From Cristatella mucedo (lineage: Eukaryota > Bryozoa > Phylactolaemata > Cristatellidae), in the NCBI GenBank assembly GCA_009760855.2, contig WPIO01000042.1, forward strand, positions 1,395,001-1,459,000: a DNA stretch of 64,000 nt, written 5' to 3'. Shown piece by piece: positions 35,186 through 47,349 of the stretch; position 1 is the stretch's first letter, and the number at the start of each line of letters is the position of its first letter. Below the pieces are notes generated by a model, which did not search any database, was not told where the DNA came from, and worked only from the letters and a program-made list of their open reading frames with translations. A program made the position numbers and the translations under genes.

Positions 35186-35318
35186 TGGTAGGTGTATGCC
35201 GGCAACACGGGCGTGGCCGCGGCGCCGTCCTGCAGCAACGTATCACACAAGAGCCGACGAAAGAATTTAAGCAGCGGATTTAGAAATATACACTAATAAA
35301 ATAATATTAAAAAATCCT
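35186..35318 (+). repeat. Dispersed repeat R, copy 1 (after a CT tract)
   Basis: About 130 bp matching 40331-40463: 'ggtgtatgccggcaac', 'gggcgtggccgc', 'gtatcacacaagagccgacga', 'aatttaagcagcggatttagaaata' and an A/T-rich 'aataatatta' end. Both copies directly follow a long (CT)n tract. The identity of the element is unknown. Confidence 0.8.
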
Positions 35319-35319
35319 T

Positions 35320-35853
<534 letters not shown>

Positions 35854-36204
35854 CCAGCTCTCGCTATCTATCCTTGCAGTTGCTTACCGCTGACTGACTC
35901 GCACGAGCATAGCGGCTGCGATCGTCGCGTGTCGCCGCCCCCCCCCCCGGTGCTCAAGTAAATCATTTTGGTGGTTTTCTCACGGTGGTAATGTTAGATT
36001 GTGGGCGTGTCATCGTCGTCACGTGGTTCCGCCCCCCCCCCCCCCGCCGACGTTCCATCCACCCAACGGGCTCGCTCCTTGCCGGCACGTGACACGTTCC
36101 TTGCCGCGAAATTCACTTTCTGCCTGTGCGTCGGCCTGTAAGCACGCTATCCACTCTCTTCTCTCTCTTAACACCACGTGCTCCGGAGCAGCACGCACAC
36201 GGCT

Positions 36205-36668
36205 GCTATATCAGATCTACTCCCCCACCAGGCCAAGCATCGTACCACCCGCTTTTCGGAATCCAACAGTTTACCAGCACCACGTACAAACCTCGAACCC
36301 TTTGGAGACCATCCATTTAGCTCGTGTGCTCCTTAAGTCTGGAACTCACTCCCGACTTGCGTCAGAACATCCCCTTGACTTGACCACATTTAAAAAGAAC
36401 TTAAAAACACACCTATTTAGAGCAGAATTTAGTGGGTCCCTGTGATTCATTCTTGATGTGCTTATGCGTGCTGACACTGCGCATGCTGCCACTAGCCACA
36501 TTTGCATGCTGACCCTATGCATGTCACCCCTAACCATGTCATTCATGTTTTTTATCAAGCATGATATTACTCATCATTCAATTGTATTTCCCTTTGCAGC
36601 AATTGTAAAACGCCTAGAAAGAGATTTGAGTTCTCTAAGGTCACTTTTTCAAGTGCATTATTATTATT
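36205..36668 (+). mobile_element. LINE-A 3' fragment
   Basis: It starts in the RT C-terminal region (frame 35999-36445, with 'tatatcagatctactc') and carries 'ccctttgcagcaattgtaaaacgcctag' and an (ATT)n tail at 36656-36680. Confidence 0.88.
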
Positions 36669-36689
36669 TTTATTATTATCATAAATCAT

Positions 36690-38600
36690 ATAATACAGCC
36701 GTCGTCGACAACGCCACGACTCGCTTCTGGGGGCTTCGCTCTTCGCCGTGCTGCCATCGCGCGCCCACGAGCCCATACAGGATGCTGTCGCTGCTTTTCG
36801 TCACGTAAATTTCGCGAGTGCATAGGACCGTGTTCTTCGGCAGCATGGCCGCCGCGGGACTACCAGCGGAATGACGCGCCAACGCAGCTCGTCACTCGTC
36901 GCTGTCAATTTATCTCTAAGCGGAATTCTTCTCGACTCGCGAACCGGATGTGGAAGCATTAGCGCTCGAGCTGAGGTCAGAGTGCAGGTTTGAGTCCGGT
37001 TCGCAGACTACCCTTTATTGCCTGCTGCAAGCGAAGTGATTGTAGTCATGGCGTTGCCATTCGATGGCCGCCAAGGCTTATTTTCGGCAACGTAAACAAA
37101 ACTGGTGATGCGGATTATTTTTAATTTACTCCATCTTCACTTAATCATGCGCTTGCGACCCTGAAAGGAAACCCGAACGCGGCTTCAGCAAGGCGAGAGC
37201 GCTTCGGTCACCGAGACGAATCTGAACGATGACGCATTTTCCCGCGGCTGAAAGACATGAACGATCGCGCGTTGAGACTCAATTTTTCGGCGACATGGCG
37301 GCGTGAACGCGAGCAGATTTCGGCTGGATCTCATGCGCCGGCGGCTCACTTCCCCGCGCTCACTTTCCGAGAGCGCACGGCGTACTCTCAACTCGCCCGC
37401 TTCATCAGCGGCGTGGCCTCTCGGCTTGCGCACGATGCATTTAGTGCGGAAAATCCAGCGGACACATGCACGCGGAAAATATTTAAGCGTGGGCGTTGAG
37501 ACAAAGCTTGGCTCGTAAATTTTTCACAGCTCATTGCAAATTGGGCCCGATGAGCGCAACAAGAAGAACGCGAAACGCTGGTCACGATACGTGCACTCGA
37601 ACTCAAGCCCGCTTCTCTGATTTATGTCGGGAAAGCATTTTGCCGTCTACGCAACGGGAGGGCGTGAAACTTGTATGGTAGTAACGTAGAAATGCGTGCG
37701 ATGAAAATGCAAGAGTTGAGGAAGTAATCGAAAGTGGCGGCTCAAATAGCAAGTCTCATCGCCTGTGCTATCACTAAAGGATGGTTGACTATTGTGACCG
37801 TATCCCGGATTCCCGTCAATAGCTTCCAAGGCCGGTGTGAGGGTAGCCGTATAGCACAAGCAATTTTCAGTAAATTTAAAGTTTAAAACAGTATTCAAAT
37901 TTTTACCTTTACAGTACGATCAGATTTTTCGGCGATCTCTTTTTCGTGTTCGAATTCTCCTTCCGATTCTCTTCCAAGCATCACATTTCCCGACGACTAA
38001 GCTTCTCTCATTCGGATATCCTCGAATTTTTGCTTGAGATTTCTGCGCCCACTTTTTTAAGCAAGTCTTGGCGCACACTTCTCGGTTTACGTGAGCTCTA
38101 TTAAAATTCAAATGGAAGCACTCCATCCAAAAGGACCACATTGCTAACGAGCTTGTAGTATCTCCGCCATGCCTCAATTTATAGCTAATCTGCGACTGCA
38201 TACGGAGTTACTTCAAAATCTGTGCACTGGCTGTGCTGGGTACTCTAAAAACCAGGATGAATGCGTCCAAAAGGTGCAGGATATGAACAGCTGGTCCAGC
38301 CAAGCTTGACACGTATTAAAAACTGACGCATCATCCAACGATTAACACGTTTTTTTAAATATTTTTAATTTTCACTGTCGGCTTAAAATGTGTCCTGAAG
38401 TTCTGCGTCCTCAAGGCGAGCGGGTGGAGGCTAATCGCTGTGTGAGCCGGTGCGGCGACGCTCGGTAGAATGGCTAGCCTCTGTCGTGGCGCTGCAGAGA
38501 CGCAGGGAGATGCATGAGGAGGCGTGGCAGCGGCGCGTCAAATCTTGGACTCCGCCCCGCCCACTCCATGATCCGAGTGACTGTAGGTTCAAAATGCCAC
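36690..38600. other. GC-rich stretch, no recognised gene
   Basis: Many short frames on both strands with no domain. A possible degenerate S2 remnant lies at about 36975-37070 ('ggtttgagtccggttcg', 'ctttattgcctgctgcaagcg'). 'ATGGCGGCG' and 'ATGGCCGCC' motifs at 37290 and 36845 are promoter-like but isolated. Confidence 0.4.
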
Positions 38601-38604
38601 CACA

Positions 38605-38754
38605 GGCCAGGAAGTAAAGTGTATGCTGGCCCTTTACGATCAAGGTCGTAGGTTGAAATCCTTTAGTAGGCGATCCTTTATTGCCTTCTACAAGCGGTAG
38701 TGATAGCTGTTAAGGCTCTTCACCTGCTGTACAAATGAGGCCATTGAATCAGCC
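38605..38754 (+). repeat. tRNA-derived SINE, family S2 (diverged)
   Basis: 'gatcaaggtcgtaggttgaaatcc', 'aggcgatcctttattgcc', 'caagcggtagtgatagctgtt' and 'gaggccattgaatcagcc' occur in family order. Confidence 0.65.
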
Positions 38755-39076
38755 AATATTCTACTTTTGCGAGATGTCGCCTGTGCATTTCATGTCGCCT
38801 GCTATTATTTACAGTCTCAAGAAGCTTAAAGTTTAGCCCATTCCGTAGGAAATCAGCGGCCCTTGGCGAAATCCTAGCCACGTCCGTGGGCTACCAGTGG
38901 GAGGCGGTGTCTTCCTAGGCCAGGCAATTCACTAGCTCAAACGTAAGTCCGCCGTTGGCTAAAAGCCACTTGATTGGACGCGAAGCAGCGATCGTGATGA
39001 TCGGGCCACGAATCTCTACTATATCAATGAGAGAAAGCCCGCCAGGCAGCAACGTGGCACACTTGCGTCACCTAGC

Positions 39077-39203
39077 AAGATGGCGCACTTCCATCTAGCG
39101 GCAAGATGGCGCTGCTTTGTCTTCCGTGACGGAACTACTGTAACTCAGCGGAGCGAGCCTACCGGCAGTGAGCTGCTCATAACCTATAAAATAGTGTCAC
39201 GTG
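39077..39203 (+). promoter_or_regulatory. Promoter-like cluster: AAGATGGCGC twice, TATAAAA, CACGTG
   Basis: AAGATGGCGC, a YY1-type core, occurs at 39077-39086 and 39103-39112. TATAAAA lies at 39185-39191 and an E-box CACGTG at 39198-39203. A plus-strand open frame follows (39201-39401, 66 codons from a non-ATG start), with a donor-like GTAGGT at about 39373. It could be a first or internal exon (FVVPFDHFLEVFKRN within it), but I recognise no family. Inference only. Confidence 0.35.
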
Positions 39204-39400
39204 TTGCATTCAAGAAACTCGGTTGACGGAGTTCAACAAAATCCGAAGAAATTTGTTGTTCCCTTTGATCATTTTTTAGAAGTGTTTAAAAGAAACCCAC
39301 GTTCAAATGACAGCTTGGACGCACTAATTTTATCCTTCATCGTGGTCAAGATTCGTCAAAAGTCTGGAGTTGGTAGGTGCAGATTTTTCTTTAGTTCCTA

Positions 39401-40080
39401 GACATGAGTGCGGCGAATGTATTTCATGCGCAGTTTTTTGCTTCTGCTAAGATTAACATAAGAACACAATAAATATAGGTGGTTTAATGTGAAGTTATGG
39501 TCAGACTGATACGGAGCTATTGTAACTATTTGGTAGCCACGATTATGGTAAAATAGCTACGACACTCGTCTACAGCCATTCAACGTTGTACTTTAAAAAG
39601 TACTTAGTGGTTTTCACGCTGGAAGGAAAAATCTACCCCGCTCAAATCATTCTAAAGTATAACTAGAGTGTTTTTATTTTGCGTAATATTTCGTGAATAA
39701 TAAAATCAAGCAAAAATATGCGAAACAATTGTCATGCTCCAGCGGTTGTTTGCAACTGGTAACGGAGCTGTTAATGAGGTACTAATATTTTTTTCTTATA
39801 AACTATGACGATATAAGACTCTATCTCAAGGAACGCCCGATTGAATGAACCACGGCTGATATAAAACCCGTGCAAGGTAATTCTTGGCACGCCCATCACT
39901 CCTCCTGAGACCTTGAACTGTCTTTGTCTTGTGACTTCCGCTTCCTAAGTCACCCTCAGCCTGTGTTATTTTACGGAAGGACATAACACCGAGAGGAGTG
40001 AAAAACGTAGAACTTAAATTTGACCCGGCAGGCAGGCCTGAAAGTCAACCGCACGCTGCAGCAGCTCATTCTTCGTTCTC
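39401..40080. other. No recognisable gene
   Basis: AT-rich sequence between the promoter-like cluster and a CT tract. No coding frames of note. Confidence 0.5.
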
Positions 40081-40084
40081 CAGA

Positions 40085-40272
<188 letters not shown>

Positions 40273-40330
40273 AGTCCCCCCCCCCACTTTCCACTGACGG
40301 GCAATTCCGGTCAAGGCTGCGTACCGCCCT

Positions 40331-40463
40331 GGCCGGTGTACGCCGGCAACCGGGCGTGGCCGCCGAGCCGCGCCGCAGCAGCGTATCACAAAAGAGCCGA
40401 CGAAAAAATTTAAGCAGCAGATTTAGAAATATTCGCTATTAAAATAATAATAAAAAATTTATT
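40331..40463 (+). repeat. Dispersed repeat R, copy 2
   Basis: Matches 35186-35318 (see there), ending in 'attaaaataataataaaaaattt'. Confidence 0.8.
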
Positions 40464-40628
40464 AAACGTGCACTTACGCAGCCGAGCGTCGCGGCTCTCG
40501 CTCGTACGGCACTCGCATCGGCGTGATCGTCACTCGCGTCGTCACTGTCGTTTCGAACGGTCGCTTCGCGCCGACGCTGACGCATAGTCACGAGTGTCTG
40601 TCGACTGCACTGAATCCCATTGCAAGAG

Positions 40629-40648
40629 ATGTCTCGTGCCAAAGGTGG
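40629..40648 (+). other. Possible short first coding exon
   Basis: ATG at 40629 followed by six codons (MSRAKG) and then GTAAGT after 'aaaggtg'. It sits in a GC-rich stretch between repeat R and poly-G. An ATG, a short basic start and a consensus donor would suit a first exon, but no downstream exon with matching phase was found. Weak. Confidence 0.2.
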
Positions 40649-40659
40649 TAAGTTGAAAG

Positions 40660-41985
40660 GGCGGAACTAGCCGATTCCGCTAGCGAGCCTTAAAAAGCGC
40701 GAGCGAGAGCGATTTCAGGTGCCGGGCAAGGATCCCGGCGGCGGCGGCGGCGGCGTCGTCTCGTGAGTTGGCCAATCGGTCTGCCATTCCCTTCCCCGCA
40801 TCCTAGCGCGCTGCGAGTGCCCATCTCGATTGGCGATCCATAGACCGCGCTGCAGTTGCCCGGCCTGCGTTGGAGGAAGATTACGAAGATTTGGCACGTC
40901 GACCGAAGGCCGAATTCTAGAGCGGCGGCACGCGTCTCTCTGTTTATTTATTTAGTCAAATTTGGGGTCACCGTTACCGCAGTCGCTGCGACGGGCAGGG
41001 GGGGGGGCAGGAGAGCGAGCGCAAGAGAAGCTTTCTAGAGGGTCCACCACAACCACAGCTGCGAGGAGGCGTGCCGTAAGCCTGCTGCCTTATCGCACAC
41101 CAACCTCGAGGAGGCCTCCTAGCTGGGTCAGAGCTCTTCAGAACAGTCCACGGCTGGCAGGAGAGCTCACGACCTCTGCGGTAGGCCGAGGCTTTGTTGT
41201 TTGCATGTCACTGACCGATCGGTGGTCCGACGAGGTTAGCAGGTGGAGTCACTGGCGACGGGGCAGAGGTAAAGCAGCACTGTTGCACAGTACCGACGCT
41301 CCTTGGCGGCTGCTGCAGCTGCTGCGTAGACATCATTCGCGAGAGACCAGCCAGCCACGCGGGTGTTGCACTCCTCGCTATCCTTGCGGCTATGTAGCTA
41401 CTTCAACACGCCTGGCAGGTGCCTGATACCCGGCTCGATCGCCAAACCGATGGCTGAGACTTCTTTCCGATCTCCTAGCGCAGCTACACAACCGCGAACT
41501 AGAACGGCTGCCGCTGCTGCTGCTGCTACTGCTGTGGATGCATCGCACTGAGCACTGCCTGCCTGTGCTGCTGCCCCCCCCCCACTTGCACGGTCGCTGC
41601 AGCATCGAGGCTTGAATTCCGTGTGCAGCATCTCAGCAACTGCGACCACTCTGGCACTCTGGCACTGACGTGGATTGCAAGATGAGGGGCCAATGGATAA
41701 GGGAGCAGCTCAGCTCGAACCCCACAGCCACGACCGGTGCTTCCTAAATATTCAAGCCTGCGAAAGATGGTCCTCTACATTTTGTGTCTCGCTCTAATGT
41801 CCGAAAGCTGCTCCTCGTTCCTAGCCCTGGTGGGCGCGATTACTTGAGACTTGTCCCCCCCCCCCACATACCACATAACAGCCACGCAATACACACACAC
41901 TCAAATCATAGTAGGTCCTTCCCCAGCACCTGCGGCTGGCGCAGCTGAGAGGGTGGCAGGGCACCGGCCCAGCAGACAGCAGTCG
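40660..41985. other. GC-rich stretch with homopolymers, no recognised gene
   Basis: Open frames of up to 154 codons (40962-41426) show only low-complexity Ser/Arg/Gly composition. A (TGC)n stretch lies at 41510-41535, G10 at 40998, C10 at 41574 and C11 at 41855. Confidence 0.4.
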
Positions 41986-42420
41986 CCGAGCGCATGCGTA
42001 ATCTGGCCAATAGGTCAGTTTGCTCCGATTGGCTCGCTTCACGTCCGCCCCTCTAGTTAGCTTCGATTGGTTCGTCGAAACGCGCTTAGCCGGCGCTGAT
42101 TGGTGCCTTATGAGCTAGGTTGCTCTGGTTGGAGCCTCAGCCGTTGGACGCCGACAGGAACCTCGGGGCTGTACTGATGGGCGAGGATTGGTCACGGCGT
42201 CCAAGCGGTTGGCAGGATTGGCTCACCGAGACAGCTGGCTCGCCGAATCAGCTGCCGGCCCACCTGCTGCGGATTCTAGCTCCTGCTCCGCCAAAACCCT
42301 GAAGCCCTTCTCCGCCAAAACCCTGAAGCACCTCCACTGAAGAAATAGCAGTACCTGCTCCGCCGCTGTGTTGATCTTCGAGCAACCACCTGCATCCGAT
42401 TGGAACAGTCCAATTCCGAC
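41985..42420. repeat. Degenerate ATTGG-rich region, paralogous to 43000-43230
   Basis: 'ATTGG' or 'GTTGG' (inverted CCAAT) recurs at 25-50 bp spacing from about 42005 to 42220. The latter part ('ggctcgccgaatcagc', 'aaccacctgc-tccgattgga') is repeated downstream at 43065-43220. No gene is recognised. Confidence 0.6.
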
Positions 42421-42423
42421 TTA

Positions 42424-42998
42424 GCTTCTCGCCGACCTTCAGTGGCTACCAGTCAAGCAACCGATAGACTTCAAGGTTTTGTCACTCACTTGTAGGTCAC
42501 TTCATTCATTGGCTCCAGCATATCTCTCAAATCTACTTCCCCACCAGCCCAAGCATCGTACGACCCGCTTTTCGAAACCTAAAGTTTACCAATACCTCGT
42601 AAAAAATCTCAAATCCTTCGGAGACAATGCATTTAGTTCGTATGCTCCCAAAGCCTGGAACTCACTCCCGACTTTCGTCAGAACATTCCCTGACTTGACA
42701 ACATTTAAAAGTAAAATTAAAAACGCACATATTTAGGATAGCATTTAGTGATTCTCTGTTATTCGTTCTTGGTGTGCTCATGCGTGCTGACACAGTGCAT
42801 GCTGCCACTAACTACACTTGCAAGCAGACCCTGTGCATGCCATCCTAACCACGTTATTCGTGTTGTTTATCAAGCATGATATTCCTCACCATTCAATCAC
42901 GTTTCCCTTTACAGCAAATGTAAAGCGCCTAGAAAGAGGTTGAGTTCTCTAAGGACGCTTTATCCAGTGTACTATTATCATTATTATTATTATTACTA
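42424..42998 (+). mobile_element. LINE-A 3' fragment
   Basis: It begins at 'cttctcgccgaccttcagtggctacc', holds an intact short frame (42479-42736, APAYLSNLLPHQPKHRTTRF) and ends with (ATT)n at 42973-42996. It lies between the two paralogous ATTGG-rich segments. Confidence 0.9.
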
Positions 42999-42999
42999 G

Positions 43000-43310
43000 T
43001 TACCAAGGCGAGCTAGCTGGGCCCATTGGTGTCAGGATCCGAACTAGTTGGCTGGGGTTGGCTCGCCGAATCAGCAGCTGGGCCGTCGAGCCGCAGACTC
43101 TCGCACCCAGGCCGCTGCCATCCTGAAGCTCTTTCCCATCCCCGCCTCCTCTGCAGGAATCGCAGCGCCTGCTCTCGCTGCGGCTCTCCATGCAACCACC
43201 TGCGTCCGATTGGAAGACTCCAATCACGACATTGCTACCAAAGCGCACTAGCTGTGGCCCTAAGTTCACAGCGCCTGCTTCCTGTCTCTGGTGACTTTGG
43301 AATTCTGCTT
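43000..43310. repeat. Second copy of the ATTGG-rich segment plus a direct repeat
   Basis: 43065-43220 resembles 42235-42420. The end, 43228-43305 ('accaaagcgcactagctgtggcc ... ctctggtgactttggaattc'), occurs again directly after the next LINE fragment at 43631-43705. Confidence 0.65.
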
Positions 43311-43314
43311 AAAC

Positions 43315-43630
43315 TTGAACTTTAAAATTCTGCTTAAACTTGAGCTTAAAGCAGACCTATTTAGGACAGCAAGTAGTAGGTCCATGTGATTCGTTCTTTG
43401 TGTGTTTATGCGTGCTGACACAGTGCATGCTGCCACTAACCACACTTGCATGCTGACCCTGTGCATGTCACCCCTAACCACGTTATTCATGTTGGTTATC
43501 AAGCATGATATAACTCATCATTCAATCAAGTTTCCCTTTCCAGAAAATGTAAAGCGCCTAGAAAGAGATTGAGTTCCCTGAGGGCGCTTCATCCAGTGTA
43601 CTATTATCATTATTATTATTATTATTACTA
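43315..43630 (+). mobile_element. LINE-A 3' UTR fragment between about 75-bp direct repeats
   Basis: It starts at 'gcttaaagcagacctatttagg' and ends with (ATT)n at 43605-43628. The flanking direct repeats (43228-43305 and 43631-43705) are much longer than the 6-bp duplication of the nested copy at 13.65 kb, so a segmental event is more likely than a target-site duplication. Confidence 0.85.
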
Positions 43631-44054
43631 GCTACCAAGGCGCACTAGCTGTGGCCAAAGTGTGCAGCGACTGCTTCCTGTCTCTGGTGACTTTGGAATT
43701 CTTCTGGCTCTTACCTGCTCGGCTTACCTGCAGGGCATAGCGTCTCTCGGTAGTATGGCTTTGACTGTGTTACTTGAGCTACAAGGGGCGTTAGTCCTTG
43801 GACTGTATATTTCCACTAGTTTCTGCTGAGACCAGCTTCTACCCTCATAGGATATCGCTCAAGTAGCTCACCGCGGGCTCCTTATACCACACTTCCGTTT
43901 GATAGAAGGATGATGCATCGGTGGTACCTGGTTCTTGCTCTCCGGACTCCACTCAGTCAAGAGCTTTCTATCCGTTTCACACTGTCAGCCTCTCTGCCTT
44001 CTAGAAAGCTTATGGCTTCTTCCTGTTGCTTCTGCTCTTTCGAGTATTTATGCT

Positions 44055-44185
44055 GGTTTGGTCCAGTGGTTAAGGTGCTCGCCCCGATCAAGGTGTGGCC
44101 GAGGTCGTAAGCTCGAGCCCCGAGGCATAAGTAAAGCGCCTGAATAGAGATTAAGTTCTCTTAGGGCGCTATGTAAATCAATTGT
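44055..44185 (+). repeat. tRNA-derived SINE, family S1, best copy
   Basis: The A box is 'tggtccagtgg' at 44059-44069 and the B-box-like sequence 'agctcgagccc' at 44110-44120, about 41 bp apart as expected of a tRNA head. The tail 'gtaaagcgcctgaatagagattaagttctcttagggcgctatg' is almost the LINE-A 3' end. It is not a functional tRNA gene. Confidence 0.8.
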
Positions 44186-44189
44186 ATAT

Positions 44190-45295
44190 GCCTGAATCTG
44201 TATTGCCCACTATACTTCTTTAAAATGCCATTACCCGTCTGCTTCTCTTCCTCTGCTCGCACTTTCCCTCTTGCCCCCCTCCCCCCCCCCCGCCGCCGCC
44301 TCAGTTCATCTTTCATTCATACTCGTGTCTCCCATTCTCAGTACGTCACTTCCTCCGCTCCCTCTTTCATCAGCCCGACGCTCCTGTTGTAAGCATGTTC
44401 ACTTGCTCTCCTGCTCTGCCGTCGGATTATCAACAGCTGCTTCCTTCACTCCTCTACGTCCCAGTCCCTTCCTATGCTTGCATTGTGCAGCACGAAATAC
44501 GCTACGTGCAGGCTCCTTCGTATGTGCATCTGTCAGCCGAGAGACTAGATCGATGATCAATATACATTAAATACAAACGACCTCACTGGCGTTTAATCTC
44601 ATCGATCCGTGACTGTTTCAAAGCCTCTCACATTGACAGCAAGAAGAATTCTTGCTATACCTATAAGCGTATGCACTTCGCCTGTTGCGTGCGAACAGCG
44701 ACCACCTGCTGGAAATGTAGCATAAGCTGCAGCCGAAGGTCATGATCAAAACTCTTGCTCAATGAGCTCATAGTCCAAAATCCGGCAGCTAGTCCCCCCC
44801 GGGATCAGACGAATGGGGGCAAGTGAGCAACAAGAGCCAGCTCAAGAGATGATGGATGGATGGCCGCCACCCGTCGTTTGCCCGTCGTTTGCTCCTGAGC
44901 AGCTCGGGGCCTTCCTGTCCTTGCTGCAATCGCCGTCGCTCGGCAGAGCAGCATAGATATAACTTGTGACGGCCACCGGTAAGCTTGTTCCCTCGTCAGG
45001 GCGGTCGGCTAGCAGCAGTCTGTGCTGCCGAGGCAGGCGCTGCGGTCTATTTGATCGATTTATGGAGCTGCCATTCCAGGCGGGTGGCTGAAGCTTGCCG
45101 CCTGCCATAGCTGCCTGTGGCTGCCTTTGTCGCCAGATTTAGACCTGCATGTCAGTGCTGCAGCAGCTGTCGCTGCCGATGCTTGCGATTAGTCTCCCCC
45201 CCCCCCAGCTCAGTTTGATCTGGTGCAGTAGTAGGCGAGAGTCGGGCAGCTACTGAGCTCATCGGTAGCTCCCGTGAGCCGGCCTAACACGGCCA
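44190..45295. other. No recognised gene
   Basis: GC-rich sequence with C11 at 44281. Short Ser/Pro-rich frames without domains. Confidence 0.4.
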
Positions 45296-45297
45296 TC

Positions 45298-45457
45298 GCA
45301 GAGGCTCGTAGTCCTGCTCCTCTGCTGCATCTCCTGGGCCCCCTTGCAACCCAGCCGCCTGCAGTAGGCAAGCAATAGCAGAGGCTCTCAGTCCTGCTCC
45401 TCTGCTGCATCTCCTGGGCCCCCTTGCTACCCAGCCGCCTGCAGTAGGCAAGCAACC
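45298..45457. repeat. Tandem duplication, 80 bp unit, two copies
   Basis: Copies 45298-45377 and 45378-45457 start 'gcagaggctc' and end 'ggcaagcaa'. Only a few differences are visible, so the duplication is young. The overlapping minus frame with a repeated Leu-Pro-Thr-Ala-Gly-Gly stretch is an artefact. Confidence 0.95.
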
Positions 45458-45459
45458 TG

Positions 45460-47280
45460 TTAGTCGGCCCAGCAGCTGGCTGAGCCTACTTCAAAAGCAG
45501 GCAGGCACTTAAAATCCAGGCCGAGTCCTCCAATGCTGGCAGCCACCGGGCCATTTTAGGAGTCCTGTGGAGCCATTGAGCCTACGGAGGAATGCAATGA
45601 TCACGGCCCTCCACCGGGCGAAGGTGGACGGTGAGTCATAGTGGCAGTGCAGCTGCACCTCAGCCAACACAAAGTGCACGAGTGGCTCACACCCAGCCTG
45701 AACCTGGACGAGGGCAGCCTTGGTGGGCTCTGTGGGGGGGGGGGGGGGGAGCAGGGGGAGGAAGGAAGAAAGAGATGGCCATTTGGGTTGGTGGCTATTC
45801 AGATGTGCCCAGCGGCGACTGAGAGTGCAAAGTGCCAGTAGAAATGCTAGTAAAGTTAATTTAGCCCCCAGCACCAGCCGGCCATGGATCGTCTAGGTGG
45901 ACTAACCACCTTTGACTGGCTGACTCACATGAGGCCGGCTAAGTGCCGGGAAGATTGCTAGGTATTCTTCCTACTTCCAAACCGACCTCGTGGCTGCTAC
46001 TAGGAATCCCACGGACTTGAGAACACCGGCGCGATGCAGCCCAGCCGTTGTCTCCGACGATGATGGCCGCTTGAAGGTGAAGCTTTGCAGGCCCAAGCTG
46101 GCAATTAATGACCAAGATCTGCTCCCTGCCGCCGACAGGGTAGGGGAGGACTACTTCGCTTGGCCGCTCACGGCTGCTCTTCATCCAGCAGCATCCGGTC
46201 TCGGGGTGCCATTTGAAAGGACGAGCTTCGCTATGTGATAAACGGAGGGAACGCTCAGCAGCTGCCGCTTGACTAAGAAGGCTGCGAGCCTTGATCCCTT
46301 TATGCTGCCCTCAGATGGCCTTTGTATGAGTACGTCTGCTCAGGCGTGACATCTGAGAAAGGAAGTGACCTTCGCTCGCTCTCCGTCAGTCCGTCCTACT
46401 CTCTAGCCCGATCTGTTGACCTCTTTCTCGGACCTATCGCTCCTTGGCGAGCACGCTCTCTCTCTCTCTTTCTCTGCGTGAGATTGTGAGTGTCTTCGTA
46501 CGTGTGCATGTTTGTGTGCGTATGTGAGCCAATGTCTGTGTCCCTACGTGTGTTTGTTTACATGTGTGTTTGCCTAAGTGTAAGCGCTTACGTGTGTGTG
46601 TGTCTGTGTGTCCCTATGTCTGTGTCCCAATGTGTGTGTCACGTGTGCATGCCTGTGCCTGCCCACTCATGCTTTTTCTTCCTTTATCTCCTCATTATAC
46701 TCTCTTTGTTCTCCATCTTGTCTGTTAGTGCCTCCAAGTTGTCCCTCCGGCTGAGGTCCATGAAGCTGGGCCACTCTGCAGCAGCACCGTAATGGTAATC
46801 CAGCATACTCTCACTATTCCTTTTTTCTCTACAAGCTGCTTCAAAGAATGCTCCAATTACAAGAGCGAAAATTCCAATCGCTGCAGTTTTTCGGCTTCGC
46901 TAGCAACAGCAACTGTCTAGATCACGAGAGCCCACGCGCTTCGGTGGGCTGCATCTGCATCTTTGAGGTGGGATGACAGTGCGAGTTCTGATGTGTACCG
47001 TGCTTAAGCATTGTGCTTCGTGCGGGTGGGATTGGGCAAGCTGGCGTGCAACGAGATGCACGCTTGATTGCACTGTGGCTGTAAGTGATCATGGTCACAT
47101 CTGCGAGTCCTTGAACCTTCTCGGACTAGCAAGCACAAAATCCACGAGCAGACTTGTCTGCTACCTCTGCAGTAACGCAAAGTTATAAGTTCGTCACCTG
47201 TGTGCCGCCGTAATGCCAACAATAAGTGTCCGAGTACTGAAACATGCCCGCTTGCTTCAGTTAGTAATAGCAATAGTACT
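45460..47280. other. No recognised gene
   Basis: Contains G16 at 45734-45749 and an imperfect GT-rich stretch at 46470-46645. Frames of up to 121 codons have no domains. Confidence 0.4.
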
Positions 47281-47284
47281 GTTA

Positions 47285-47345
47285 AAGGCATTTACATTGG
47301 CACCAAGTGAATTAAATCTATTTCTAGGCACTTTGTGCAGTTTCA
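47285..47345 (-). repeat. LINE-A 3' terminal fragment (diverged)
   Basis: 'ggcaccaagtgaattaaatctatttctaggcactttgtgcagttt' matches the minus-strand LINE-A end without an (AAT)n tail. Confidence 0.5.
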
Positions 47346-47349
47346 AAAG

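Noticed and set aside
40629-40648. First exon of a histone-like gene (MSRAKG start)
   Set aside because: Only six codons and no downstream exon in phase; kept as a weak candidate without a family name.
44055-44130. Functional tRNA gene
   Set aside because: A and B boxes are present but a cloverleaf is not maintained, and the sequence continues into a LINE-like tail, so it is a SINE.
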